Below the pieces are notes generated by a model that saw only the letters and a program-made list of their open reading frames with translations, was not told the DNA's origin and did no database searches. A DNA stretch of 37,250 nucleotides, from positions 1 to 37,250 of the forward strand of contig JALFIM010000081.1 of assembly GCA_022775985.1 (NCBI GenBank). Reading direction: 5' to 3'. Positions 9,833 through 17,963 of the stretch are shown one piece after another (positions within the stretch are counted from its first letter, which is position 1; each line of letters opens with the position of its first letter). The translations under genes were made by a program, and so were the position numbers. The DNA comes from Prevotella sp. GTDB taxonomy: Bacteria; Bacteroidota; Bacteroidia; Bacteroidales; Bacteroidaceae.

Positions 9833-11194
9833 ATGATAGATACCTCTGTTTTCCAAGGCAAGACAGCAGCCTACTATACATTAGGGTGTAAGCTGAACTT
9901 CTCGGAGACATCCACTTTCGGGCAGATGCTGCGCGATATGGGCGTGCGTACTGCGTCAGATGGCGAGTCTGCTGATATATGTATAGTCAACACGTGCTCC
10001 GTGACTGAAGTAGCTGACCATAAATGCCGTCAGGCCATACATAAAATGGTGCGCAACAATCCAGGCGCACTTGTCGTAGTGACGGGCTGCTATGCACAGT
10101 TGAAGCCCATGGACGTGAGCAGTATAGATGGTGTAGACCTTGTGTTGGGTTCCAACGAGAAGGCAAACCTCATACAGTTTCTCAATGACGCGTGGATGGA
10201 GAAGCATGCCGACGATGCCGTTGGTGACAGTACGCGCACACTTCATCGCCATTTCTCGGTGAAAACCAAGGATATCAACACTTTCGCCAAGTCATGCTCA
10301 CGTGGCAACCGAACCCGTTATTTCCTGAAAGTGCAGGACGGCTGCGACTATTTCTGCACATATTGCACCATACCTTATGCACGTGGATTCTCACGCAATC
10401 CCACTATCGCCTCACTTGTAGAGCAGGCCCGTGAGGCTGCAGCGGAAGGAGGCAAGGAGATAGTGCTTACAGGTGTGAACATAGGCGACTTCGGCAAGAC
10501 TACGAAAGAGCGGTTCATTGACCTCGTGAAGGCTCTTGACGGCATAGAGGAAGTGAAGCGTTATCGTATCAGCAGCATGGAGCCCGACCTCATAAGCGAT
10601 GAGCTTATAGAGTATTGTGCGCAGAGCCGTGCTTTCATGCCGCATTTCCACATACCGTTGCAGAGCGGTTCTGACGAGGTGCTGCGGCTCATGCACCGAC
10701 GCTATGACAAGAGCCTGTTTGCCCATAAGATACAACTGATAAAACGGCTGATGCCTGATGCCTTCATTGGCGTGGATGTGATGGTGGGATGCCGTGGCGA
10801 GAAGCCGGAGTTGTTTGACGAGTGCTTGCAGTTTATCAGCGGACTTGATGTCACGCAGTTGCATGTGTTCCCGTACAGCGAGCGTCCTGGCACGGCCGCG
10901 TTGCGCATACCTTATGTCGTGGATGAGACCGTGAAGAAAGAGCGTTGCCACAGACTTATCAGTCTGAGCGACAGCAAACTGCATGATTTCTATGCAAGAC
11001 ATATAGGCAGCAGGGCAGAGGTGCTCTTCGAGAAAGCATCGCAAGGACGCGCCATGCATGGATTCACGCGCAACTATATACGCGTGGAACTGCCGCCGCA
11101 CTTGGCGAGTGACGCTCTCGACAATACGATAGTAAATGTAGAGCTTGGCGATTTCAATAGGAAGGGCGATGCTCTTATGGCCACAATATTGTGA
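9833..11194 (+). CDS. mtaB: tRNA (t6A37) C2-methylthiotransferase MtaB
   Basis: MtaB is a radical-SAM enzyme that adds a methylthio group to t6A37 to give ms2t6A37. The N-terminal methylthiotransferase domain carries three cluster cysteines: Cys19 (LGCKLNFSE), Cys55 (NTCSVTE) and Cys86 (TGCYAQ). The radical-SAM motif CxxxCxxC is Cys171, Cys175 and Cys178 (CDYFCTYC). The C-terminal 60 residues look like a TRAM-type RNA-binding domain. The LGCKLNFSE and NTCSVTE forms fit MtaB better than MiaB or RimO. Length (453) is normal. The glycosyltransferase gene begins 6 bp after the stop, which implies cotranscription. Confidence 0.94.
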   Translation: MIDTSVFQGKTAAYYTLGCKLNFSETSTFGQMLRDMGVRTASDGESADICIVNTCSVTEVADHKCRQAIHKMVRNNPGALVVVTGCYAQLKPMDVSSIDGVDLVLGSNEKANLIQFLNDAWMEKHADDAVGDSTRTLHRHFSVKTKDINTFAKSCSRGNRTRYFLKVQDGCDYFCTYCTIPYARGFSRNPTIASLVEQAREAAAEGGKEIVLTGVNIGDFGKTTKERFIDLVKALDGIEEVKRYRISSMEPDLISDELIEYCAQSRAFMPHFHIPLQSGSDEVLRLMHRRYDKSLFAHKIQLIKRLMPDAFIGVDVMVGCRGEKPELFDECLQFISGLDVTQLHVFPYSERPGTAALRIPYVVDETVKKERCHRLISLSDSKLHDFYARHIGSRAEVLFEKASQGRAMHGFTRNYIRVELPPHLASDALDNTIVNVELGDFNRKGDALMATIL

Positions 11195-11200
11195 TAAGGT

Positions 11201-12226
11201 ATGGACACAGCAGTGGTGATATTGAATTGGAATGGACGCTCTATGCTGCGCAGGTTCCTCCCCAAGGTGCTTGAGTGTACGCCGAACGCGTCTGTAATCG
11301 TAGCCGACAATGCCTCTACCGATGGTTCTGTGAGTATGCTGCATGAGCAGTTTGCTGGAGTAGGGGTCATAGAACTTGACCGCAACTACGGCTTTGCCGA
11401 AGGCTACAATCAGGCTCTCAAGCATGTGGATGCCAAATACTACATGTTGCTCAACAGCGATGTGGAGGTATGTGACGGATGGCTTGAGCCTCTTGTCGGA
11501 TTTCTTGATGCCAATGACGGTTACTGCTCCTGCCAGCCGAAGTTGCTGTCGTGGCACGACCGCGACAGCTTTGAGTATGCAGGGGCGTGTGGCGGCTATA
11601 TCGACAAGTATGGGTACCCGTTCTGCCGTGGCCGTATATTCGGTACGGTGGAGCATGATGACGGACAGTACGACACCGTTCGTGACGTGCTGTGGACGAC
11701 AGGTGCATGTATGCTCATACGGAGTGACGACTTCTGGCATGCTGGCGGGTTCGACGGACGGTTCTTCGCACACAATGAGGAGATAGACCTCTGCTGGCGT
11801 CTGAGACTTATGGGACGTAGGCTGGCCTGTGTGCCGCAGAGCAAGGTGTGGCATATCGGCGGCGGTACTCTGCCTAAGGGCAACCCGATGAAAACGTACC
11901 TCAATTTCCGCAATAACCTGACGATGGTGTACAAGAACACCGACGATGACAAGTTGGCGCATGTGATGCGTGTGCGTCGGGTGCTTGACTACATCGCGGC
12001 GGCGCAGATGGCACTGAAATGTGACTGGGATGACTTCAAGGCCGTGCTGAAAGCCCGCCGCGACTTCAGCAGGTGGATGGCTGACTTTGCGCCACAGCGC
12101 ACGGAGATACAGCGTAGGCGTGTGGTGGATGAGATAGAAGAGGTGTATGACAGGTCGTTGATTCTCGACTATTATATGCGTGGGCGCAAACTTTTCAGTC
12201 AGCTACCCGTAGCCGTAGACGCATAG
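11201..12226 (+). CDS. Family 2 glycosyltransferase
   Basis: A GT-A fold glycosyltransferase of 341 residues that probably adds a sugar to a lipid-linked or cell-surface glycan. Motifs visible are VILNWNG at the N-terminus, ADNASTDGS (35-43, nucleotide binding), LNSDVEV (84-90, the DxD-like metal site), and HNEEIDLCWR (191-200, catalytic-acid region typical of rhamnosyltransferase-like GT2 enzymes). No membrane segment is evident. It follows mtaB by 6 bp, a pairing that is probably transcriptional rather than functional. Donor and acceptor cannot be deduced. Confidence 0.9.
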   Translation: MDTAVVILNWNGRSMLRRFLPKVLECTPNASVIVADNASTDGSVSMLHEQFAGVGVIELDRNYGFAEGYNQALKHVDAKYYMLLNSDVEVCDGWLEPLVGFLDANDGYCSCQPKLLSWHDRDSFEYAGACGGYIDKYGYPFCRGRIFGTVEHDDGQYDTVRDVLWTTGACMLIRSDDFWHAGGFDGRFFAHNEEIDLCWRLRLMGRRLACVPQSKVWHIGGGTLPKGNPMKTYLNFRNNLTMVYKNTDDDKLAHVMRVRRVLDYIAAAQMALKCDWDDFKAVLKARRDFSRWMADFAPQRTEIQRRRVVDEIEEVYDRSLILDYYMRGRKLFSQLPVAVDA

Positions 12227-12240
12227 CTCATACAATAAGC

Positions 12241-12303
12241 ATACGCAGAAACCGCGTTATGACAGATAAGGAAAGTCTCTGTCATAACGCGGTTTCTGCG
12301 TAT
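12241..12303. terminator. Perfect 26-bp inverted repeat, bidirectional terminator
   Basis: Arms 12241-12266 and 12278-12303 are exact reverse complements around an 11-nt loop. It lies between convergent genes (glycosyltransferase on +, exported protein on -). The flanks are AT-rich, but there is no long T-run on either side, so termination efficiency is uncertain. Confidence 0.75.
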
Positions 12304-12371
12304 ATATACATTATGCACGGATGTCGCTCCGATACATACCGCCAACGTAAGTGTGCCGTCAAGCCGTATGA

Positions 12372-12842
12372 CTACTTCTTGACTTGCGCAAGGGCTTTCA
12401 CCCAATCGGTGTCAAGCGAGAACTGAGTGATGAACTTCTCGTTGTCTACGTAGCCATACGTTATGTCCTTCTCGGGGTCGAGAAACAGCGAGTTGCTCGT
12501 CGTGGCGTTCTTGTACGTGGCGAGAATGATATCCTTGTCTTTTTTCTTCTTCTCCTGCGACAGACGCTTCACGAAAGTGTTGACAAACTCTATCATGGCG
12601 TTGGCTTGCTTGCCGAGCTCTATCTCGCTGAAGTTGTCCTCATTTGCGGCCTTGTCCATGAGGTAGTACAGAGCATCATTCTTGAAGCATGCTATCTTGC
12701 GGGCCTCAATGTTCTGGGTAGTGTCGTTCATCAGTGCCTCGGCTTTGCTTTTCAGTCTCACCACCTCCTTGTAGATATCCTGTGCCTTACTGTTGGTGGC
12801 CAACATACATAAGGCGAAAAGTATAAATGCGATTCTTCTCAT
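12372..12842 (-). CDS. Small exported protein of unknown function
   Basis: I do not recognise the family. The 156-residue product begins with a clear signal peptide (MRRIAFILFALCMLATNSKA, probable cleavage before QD). The mature part is about 135 residues, mostly predicted helix, with a strongly basic stretch (KRLSQEKKKKDKD) in the middle and no cysteine pair or catalytic motif. It is probably periplasmic. It lies 98 bp downstream of the ABC ATPase gene on the same strand and could be transcribed with it or from its own promoter; I saw no clear TAnnTTTG box. Similar short exported proteins are common in Prevotella and Bacteroides, but no function can be given. Confidence 0.75.
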   Translation of the reverse strand: MRRIAFILFALCMLATNSKAQDIYKEVVRLKSKAEALMNDTTQNIEARKIACFKNDALYYLMDKAANEDNFSEIELGKQANAMIEFVNTFVKRLSQEKKKKDKDIILATYKNATTSNSLFLDPEKDITYGYVDNEKFITQFSLDTDWVKALAQVKK

Positions 12843-12940
12843 AATCTTGTCTGTATTTTTATGTGTTAATTTTTAAAGTCGTGTATTCTGTTTCATGCCT
12901 GATAGTATGCCATGCGTATGCGCCTGTGGCATATACGGCA

Positions 12941-14428
12941 TCATGCGTTCTTTATCAGAGTCTTTGTGTCATGTATGCACTCAGGGTATTCCGACTTATA
13001 GTGAGTGACCATGATGAGAGTTTTGTTCTTACGCGATGTGAAGGCGTTGATGACATCCATCACCAGACGCTTGTTCATGTCGTCAAGTCCGTGCAGGGGC
13101 TCATCAAGCACTATGAGCTCAGGGTCTTTGACGAAAGCCCGGGCCAACAGTACGAGCCGCTGCTCACCGCTCGACAGCTTGAGGAAGTGGCTCTCCGCCT
13201 TGTCGCCTATCCCGAATACGTTGAGCCAGAAAAGGCATGCCTCCCGTTGCTCGGGGGTGATGTGGGTATATAGTCCCACGCTGTCGTTGAAGCCGCTGGC
13301 CACGATTTTCATCACCTCTATGTCGCGGTGGTAGGCGCGGTGCATCTCCGGTGACACATAGCCTATGTGCTTCTTTATCTCCCAGATGCTTTCGCCACTG
13401 CCTCGCTTCTTGTCAAACAGGGTTATATCGCATGCGTAGCTCTGTGGGTTGTCGGCGCAGATGAGACTCAGGACGGTGGACTTGCCTGCACCGTTCTGGC
13501 CGCACAGGGCCCAGCGGTCGCCATTGGCTATTTGCCAGTTGAGGTCTTTCAGTATGGTGCGCTCCCCGTACTTTATGAACACGTGCGACATGTCTACCAC
13601 ATGCTTCGTGTCATAGTCGTCGTTGTGGTATGGCAGTGCGGCTATTTGTCGCCGCAAATCATCAGAGAGACATGTCTGAGGAGTGGGCGTATGGCCGCGG
13701 CGGAACGCGTCGAGTGTGACTTTCTCACCCACCAGCATGTCCTTCACTTCCACTACATGTGTGATGAAGTCGGGTACGTCCTCATATCGGTTCAGTACCA
13801 GCATGGTCTGTATGCCGAGATTCCTTGACATGGTGTCGAGCAGACCCTTGAACTGCTCGCGGGTCTCTGCGTCAAGTCCTATGAATGGATTGTCTATGAT
13901 GAGCAGACGCGGACTTGAGAATACCGACGACGTTATCTTCAGTTTTCGCAGCTCGCCGCTTGACAGCAGCGTGATGTGCTTGTCGGCAATAGATGGTATG
14001 TCAAAGAAAGAGTATATGTAGTCGCGCAGTTTGCGGTGATTCTCAGTGTCATTGCCCGACAGCGCGTATGCCTCATCGAGAACCGACTTCACGGTAGGGG
14101 TCTCATCGCTTATCTCGGTCTGGTTCCACCGCTGCTGCAGATAGTATGTCTTGTCGTTATCGCCCCCGTATGTGTCGCGGAACGTGATATACTTCACATT
14201 GGCAGCTACGGAGCCAGGCTCGGGGTTGGGAGAGAAGTCGTAGCATGCGCATCCGTCAAACATAGGGTGCCGACCTATGAGCATGTCTATGAACATAGAC
14301 TTTCCTCCACCGTTGGGGCCGAACACGGCAATGTTCTCGTGGGCGTTGATGTCGAAGTTTACGGGCGATGCCATCCGCCATTCCGGCTTCTTGGCCACGC
14401 CGTTGACTATACTTATTATCTTCTGCAT
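12941..14428 (-). CDS. Duplicated ABC ATPase, ModF/PhrA-like
   Basis: The protein has two ABC nucleotide-binding domains in one chain and no membrane segment. Domain 1 has Walker A GPNGGGKS (37-44) and signature LSSGELRKL. Domain 2 has Walker A GQNGAGKS (about 308-315), signature LSSGEQRLVLLARAF and Walker B LIVLDEPLHG. This layout and the length of 495 match ModF, whose role is not well established, and there is no modABC here, so a molybdate link is not supported. The start is set at Met 14428; the longer frame to 14464 adds 12 residues that overlap ruvC more deeply. It overlaps the end of ruvC by 13 bp, so translation is probably coupled. Confidence 0.87.
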   Translation of the reverse strand: MQKIISIVNGVAKKPEWRMASPVNFDINAHENIAVFGPNGGGKSMFIDMLIGRHPMFDGCACYDFSPNPEPGSVAANVKYITFRDTYGGDNDKTYYLQQRWNQTEISDETPTVKSVLDEAYALSGNDTENHRKLRDYIYSFFDIPSIADKHITLLSSGELRKLKITSSVFSSPRLLIIDNPFIGLDAETREQFKGLLDTMSRNLGIQTMLVLNRYEDVPDFITHVVEVKDMLVGEKVTLDAFRRGHTPTPQTCLSDDLRRQIAALPYHNDDYDTKHVVDMSHVFIKYGERTILKDLNWQIANGDRWALCGQNGAGKSTVLSLICADNPQSYACDITLFDKKRGSGESIWEIKKHIGYVSPEMHRAYHRDIEVMKIVASGFNDSVGLYTHITPEQREACLFWLNVFGIGDKAESHFLKLSSGEQRLVLLARAFVKDPELIVLDEPLHGLDDMNKRLVMDVINAFTSRKNKTLIMVTHYKSEYPECIHDTKTLIKNA

Positions 14429-14994
14429 ATTCTGTCTTGATTTCTTTGTACGAAGTCGCCCCATCCGCTGTAATGCTTGCCGATAGACGGTATGCCACCT
14501 TGCATGAAGTGGCAGTAGGCGGCGGCGAGGGCATCCGTGGCATCCATGAAGCGCGGCATCTCTGAACTGGTGAGGTTGAGCAGACGCTTGAGCATCTCCG
14601 ACACCTGCTCCTTGGATGCCTGTCCCTGTCCTGTAATGGCCATCTTTATCTTCATGGGCGCGTACTCATGCACGTCTATGCCATGGCTTACTGCAGCCGC
14701 TATGGCCACGCCTTGCGCACGCCCGAGCTTCAGCATGGACTGTATGTTCTTTCCGAAGAAAGGAGCCTCAATGGCCATCTCATCGGGGCGGTGCTCTTCT
14801 ATTGTAGCTGTCACCCTGTCGTATATTATGCCTAACCGCTGATAGGGGTCTGAGTGCTTGCGCATGTCTATGACTCCCATGTCTATCATCTCGGCCTTGT
14901 TGCCTGTCGCTCTGAGTACTCCGTAGCCCATGACATTGGTGCCGGGGTCTATGCCGAGGATGGTTTTCTGGCGGGTGTCGTTGGGTAGTTTCAT
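14416..14994 (-). CDS. ruvC: Holliday junction resolvase RuvC
   Basis: RuvC cuts Holliday junctions in the RuvABC recombination complex. The four acidic catalytic residues are present: Asp16 (GIDPGT), Glu76 (IEAPFFGKN), Asp151 and Asp154 (MDATDALAAAYCH), spaced as in E. coli (7, 66, 138, 141). The start at Met 14994 (MKLPNDTRQK) gives 192 residues, the normal length. An upstream ATG at 15051 adds 19 residues without family similarity and would overlap the MBL gene. RuvA and RuvB are not in the window. It sits in the operon rsmG, MBL hydrolase, ruvC, ABC ATPase. Confidence 0.95.
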   Translation of the reverse strand: MKLPNDTRQKTILGIDPGTNVMGYGVLRATGNKAEMIDMGVIDMRKHSDPYQRLGIIYDRVTATIEEHRPDEMAIEAPFFGKNIQSMLKLGRAQGVAIAAAVSHGIDVHEYAPMKIKMAITGQGQASKEQVSEMLKRLLNLTSSEMPRFMDATDALAAAYCHFMQGGIPSIGKHYSGWGDFVQRNQDRICRR

Positions 14995-15040
14995 GATGAT
15001 TGTCTGTCCGCAGCACGGTCTCGTGCCGGCGGCCCTTGTA

Positions 15041-15685
15041 TTATCTGTCAATATAGGGGTTGTGTGCGCATTCCTCGCCTATGGTGGTGGCCTCGCCATG
15101 GCCCGGCAACACGGTCACGTCATCATCGAGCTGTGCCAGACTCCTGAGGCTTTGTATTATCTGCAGCATGCTGCCGCCCTCAAAGTCGGTACGCCCTATG
15201 GAGTGCCTGAACAGCGTGTCGCCACTGAAAAGCACCTTCTCCTCGCTGCAATAGAAGCACACAGACCCGCGTGAGTGGCCCGGGGAGGAAATCACCTTCA
15301 GCGTGTGGTGGCCGAAGTGCAGCTCCTCGTCGTCGGTGAAGTAGTGGCCAGCCGCAGGGATGCTGTCCTTCAGCGTCACGCCGTAGAATGCCTCCGCCTG
15401 TGTCTGCGCAGCAGCGATGAGAGGAGCGTCTTTCTCTGACATCTCGGGGTTCAGGCCATAGGCATGGCCTATGGCGGCATTGCCGAAGTTGTGGTCGAGG
15501 TGTCCGTGTGTGGCGAGCAGATGCATGGGGCGCAGTCCCTCGTCATGGATGTATCGCTCTATGGCCTTATGCTCCTCCTCATAGTATGCCCCGCAGTCTA
15601 TGATGACGCACTCCTTGGTGTCGTCGCTCACCACGTAGCAGTTTTCTTGCAGCATATTGCATACGAATCTCTTGATATTCATCAT
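15041..15685 (-). CDS. MBL-fold metallohydrolase, glyoxalase II-like
   Basis: A 214-residue stand-alone metallo-beta-lactamase-fold hydrolase. The metal-binding motif THGHLDH (His60, His62, Asp64, His65) is followed by further ligands in SPGHSRGS and VLPGHGEATT. This compact form is usually annotated as a hydroxyacylglutathione-hydrolase-like thioesterase. The lack of a C-terminal glutathione-binding domain and the scarcity of glutathione in Bacteroidales argue against true glyoxalase II activity, so the substrate is unknown. The start is at 15685 or 15682; either way it abuts or overlaps the end of rsmG, which points to coupled translation. Confidence 0.88.
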   Translation of the reverse strand: MMNIKRFVCNMLQENCYVVSDDTKECVIIDCGAYYEEEHKAIERYIHDEGLRPMHLLATHGHLDHNFGNAAIGHAYGLNPEMSEKDAPLIAAAQTQAEAFYGVTLKDSIPAAGHYFTDDEELHFGHHTLKVISSPGHSRGSVCFYCSEEKVLFSGDTLFRHSIGRTDFEGGSMLQIIQSLRSLAQLDDDVTVLPGHGEATTIGEECAHNPYIDR

Positions 15686-16302
15686 AGTGGTACGTAGATT
15701 AAGTGTTTGCCTTCAAACCATTCGTTGTCAAACCATTTGCCTATATCCTCGGTCTCAATGATTTTCTTGAAGGGTGCTGTTTCTTCCTTTATGTCGCCAC
15801 CCTTGAGACATATCAGTCCGTTGGCGATGGCGTTGCGCTGAGAGTGCGATATGTTCTTACGTATGATTTTCACCAAGTCTGGCAGCTGCATCACCGCGCG
15901 GCTCACCACGAAGTCGTAAGTCCCTTTCTCTTCCTCGCCACGTATGTGCTTGGCCGTTACGTTCTGTAGACCGATGGCGGCAGCCACCTCCGTCACCACC
16001 TTGATCTTCTTGCCTGTGCCGTCAATCAGCGTGAAGTGGCATTCGGGGAACATTATGGCCAGGGGTATGCCGGGAAAGCCTCCGCCTGTGCCGAAGTCGA
16101 GTATGTTGGTGGAGGGCTTCCAGTTTATAAACTTGGCTATTGCCAGTGAGTGCAGCACGTGGTGGATGAACAGATTGTCGATGTCCTTGCGTGATATGAC
16201 GTTGATTTTGCTGTTCCAATCCTTGTACAGCTCCATGAGGGCAGCCAATTGCCTACGCTGGAGCTCACTCGCCTGGGGAAAGTATTTGATAATCTCTTCC
16301 AT
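15682..16302 (-). CDS. rsmG: 16S rRNA (guanine-527-N7) methyltransferase RsmG
   Basis: RsmG (GidB) methylates G527 of 16S rRNA. The SAM-binding motif LDFGTGGGFPGIPLAI (68-83) is diagnostic, and SKINVISRKD near residue 31 matches the family's N-terminal signature. The start at Met 16302 (MEEIIKYFPQ) gives 206 residues, normal for the family. The frame stays open to 16416, but a perfect promoter box lies inside that extension at 16378-16385, which supports the shorter start. First gene of the minus-strand operon ending with the ABC ATPase. Loss of this enzyme causes low-level streptomycin resistance in other bacteria; here it looks intact. Confidence 0.94.
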   Translation of the reverse strand: MEEIIKYFPQASELQRRQLAALMELYKDWNSKINVISRKDIDNLFIHHVLHSLAIAKFINWKPSTNILDFGTGGGFPGIPLAIMFPECHFTLIDGTGKKIKVVTEVAAAIGLQNVTAKHIRGEEEKGTYDFVVSRAVMQLPDLVKIIRKNISHSQRNAIANGLICLKGGDIKEETAPFKKIIETEDIGKWFDNEWFEGKHLIYVPL

Positions 16303-16377
16303 CTGTATGAATGTCTTGAATAGGCAGGCTGCAATATTCTTGCTTGCCGCTATCCATACTTTTGTTATTGTAAATTG

Positions 16378-16385
16378 CAAAGTTA
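16378..16385 (-). promoter_or_regulatory. -7 promoter box for the rsmG operon
   Basis: Read on the minus strand the site is TAACTTTG, a perfect TAnnTTTG box. It lies about 76 bp upstream of the rsmG start. About 20 bp further upstream the sequence is AT-rich without a clean TTTG, so the -33 element is weak or absent. Confidence 0.55.
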
Positions 16386-16840
16386 GATATTTTTTTTGAA
16401 TAAACATCGCTATCAATATTTAAACGGACTTAAAAAACTTTGATTTTTCTATAAATGCCATGTGGCCTCTGCGGCCGTGGCTTTCGCAGCCGTGGCCTTG
16501 CCTTGACGTATTGGCGTTGTCAGCATGATATATATAATAATGTGTCAGTTTGACCATGATAGTAGCAGTATTTCAACGGTTGTGGAATGATTGAAGTAGT
16601 TGGTTATAATGTACTGATATACAGCGTGTTGTATTTCAGGCCGTTTTGCGTTGTAAAACGGCCCGAATCGCAGTGCGAAATGGGCCGAATTGGACTGCGA
16701 AATGGGCCGTTTCGCATTTGGGTTCGGCGTGCATCGCGCGTCGTGGTGGTGCCAAGGACTGTGCGACCGAAATAAGATGGTGTGACAATAGGCGTTTGGC
16801 ATCAATTTTGTATGTGGTTTGTCAAAATGGAGGATAGATT
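16386..16840. other. Intergenic region between divergent rsmG and J-domain genes
   Basis: About 450 bp with no convincing gene. Short open frames cross it on both strands but have no start context or family likeness. It holds a C/G-rich stretch with GCCGTGGC repeated near 16470-16500, a palindrome at 16639-16663 and a direct repeat at 16674-16709, listed separately. Promoters for the flanking divergent genes must lie here. Only the rsmG one is clear. Confidence 0.6.
16639..16709. repeat. Palindrome plus short direct repeats of GGGCCG/CGGCCC type
   Basis: Arms 16639-16647 and 16655-16663 pair perfectly (GGCCGTTTT with AAAACGGCC) around a 7-nt loop. Next to it the 14-mer TGCGAAATGGGCCG occurs twice, at 16674-16687 and 16696-16709, a 22-bp period. 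A further GGGCCG-TTTCGCA run continues to about 16717. It resembles the small dispersed intergenic repeats seen in Prevotella genomes, which is a recollection and not a search result. Confidence 0.55.
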
Positions 16841-17518
16841 ATGGCATTTATAGATTATTACAAAATTCTTGGTGTAAACAAAGATATTCCACAAAAGGAT
16901 GTGCGCGAGGCTTATCGTAAGAGGGCAAAGCAGTTTCATCCCGACTTGCATCCTAACGACCCGAAAGCTAAGGCTAAGTTTCAGGCTCTGAATGAGGCGT
17001 ATGATGTAATCAATGACCCTGAGAAACGTCGTCTGTATGACCAGTATGGCGAAAAGTGGCGTGAAGGGGCCGCAGCCGGGGCCGGCGGGCCTGGACAAGG
17101 ATTCGGTGGAACCGGATGGAGCGGTGAGGGCTCTCCGTTTGATGGTTTCGATTTCTCGGGCTTCGGCAGTGGAGGGTTCTCAAGTTTCTTTAATGATCTG
17201 TTCGGGCAGGGTGCCAAGGCCGGTGCGCGTCGGGCCGGCGCAAGGCAGAACCGTGGCGATATGAACGCTACGGTGAACATAGACCTGTACACGGCGCTGC
17301 TCGGAGGTGAGGTGCTCCTTCAGATGGGCAATGGCTCAAAAGTCAAGCTCAAGGTGAAACCTGAGACGCAGAACGGCACCAAGGTGCGTCTGCGTGCCAA
17401 GGGCTATGACAGAGGCGATGGCACGTTCGGTGACTTGATAATCACTTACAACGTGACGCTTCCTACCAATCTTACGGAGCATCAGAAGAACTTGTTGCGC
17501 GAGATGCGGCTGGGGTAA
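16841..17518 (+). CDS. Short J-domain co-chaperone, DnaJ/CbpA-like
   Basis: The protein stimulates an Hsp70 (DnaK) ATPase. The J domain fills residues 1-70 with the HPD motif at 33-35 and the helix IV segment PEKRRLYDQYG. A Gly/Phe-rich linker follows (about 75-125, FGGTGWSGEGSPF and similar). One C-terminal beta-domain follows (about 139-225, MNATVNIDLYTALLGG...). There is no zinc-finger domain, so this is a class B type protein. At 225 residues it is about 80 shorter than E. coli CbpA and seems to have a single C-terminal domain where two are usual. It stands alone on its strand, with 177 bp before rpmB. Confidence 0.9.
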   Translation: MAFIDYYKILGVNKDIPQKDVREAYRKRAKQFHPDLHPNDPKAKAKFQALNEAYDVINDPEKRRLYDQYGEKWREGAAAGAGGPGQGFGGTGWSGEGSPFDGFDFSGFGSGGFSSFFNDLFGQGAKAGARRAGARQNRGDMNATVNIDLYTALLGGEVLLQMGNGSKVKLKVKPETQNGTKVRLRAKGYDRGDGTFGDLIITYNVTLPTNLTEHQKNLLREMRLG

Positions 17519-17614
17519 GTGGCTTTTGATACGTTTGCTGCACAGGGTTGTGTCCTCATGATACGAAATAATAATAAAAAATCTTAAATAATTGATTATC
17601 CGTGGAGGAAAATA

Positions 17615-17644
17615 TTTGTGTTAATGAAAAATGTATTAACTTTG
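17615..17644 (+). promoter_or_regulatory. Promoter for the rpmB-rpmG-DUF4295 operon
   Basis: TTTG at 17615-17618 and TAACTTTG at 17637-17644 with an 18-bp spacer form a near-ideal Bacteroidetes promoter. Transcription would start about 45 bp upstream of the rpmB ATG. The leader before the ATG is A-rich and has no Shine-Dalgarno motif. Confidence 0.7.
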
Positions 17645-17695
17645 CACTCTGTTTGGAATAGGTATCAAAAACGAAAACAAAAAAATTAGATAGAA

Positions 17696-17959
17696 ATGTC
17701 GAAAATTTGTCAGATTACTGGTAAAAAAGCCCAGATCGGAAACAACGTTTCACATTCTAAGCACCGCACAAAGCGCAGCTTCGATGTGAATCTGTTCAAC
17801 AAGAAGTTCTTCTATGTAGAGGAGAACTGTTGGATAAGCCTTAAGATTAGCGCTGCTGGTCTGCGTCTGATTAATAAGGTGGGCCTTGATGCAGCTCTCA
17901 AGTCAGCTGTTGCTAATGGCTATGTAGATTGGAAGGATATTAAAGTTATAGGAGAATAA
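17696..17959 (+). CDS. rpmB: Large-subunit ribosomal protein bL28
   Basis: An 87-residue basic protein beginning [20 protein letters not shown], with the family features Cxx[12 protein letters not shown] and a C-terminal helix ([13 protein letters not shown]). Length and sequence fit the Bacteroidetes bL28. It is the first gene of a compact ribosomal cluster, with rpmG 4 bp downstream. The upstream sequence lacks a Shine-Dalgarno motif, as is usual in this phylum. Confidence 0.97.
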   Translation: MSKICQITGKKAQIGNNVSHSKHRTKRSFDVNLFNKKFFYVEENCWISLKISAAGLRLINKVGLDAALKSAVANGYVDWKDIKVIGE

Positions 17960-17963
17960 TACA

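Noticed and set aside
10412..11962. Long open frame of 516 codons on the minus strand opposite mtaB and the glycosyltransferase gene
   Set aside because: It is antisense to two clearly conserved genes, its product is His/Arg/Leu-rich without any domain, and codon-bias mirroring explains its openness.
16587..16775. Short frames on both strands across the GGGCCG repeats
   Set aside because: The peptides derive from the repeats themselves, with no conserved motif or start signal. Such frames are a common annotation artefact of intergenic repeats.
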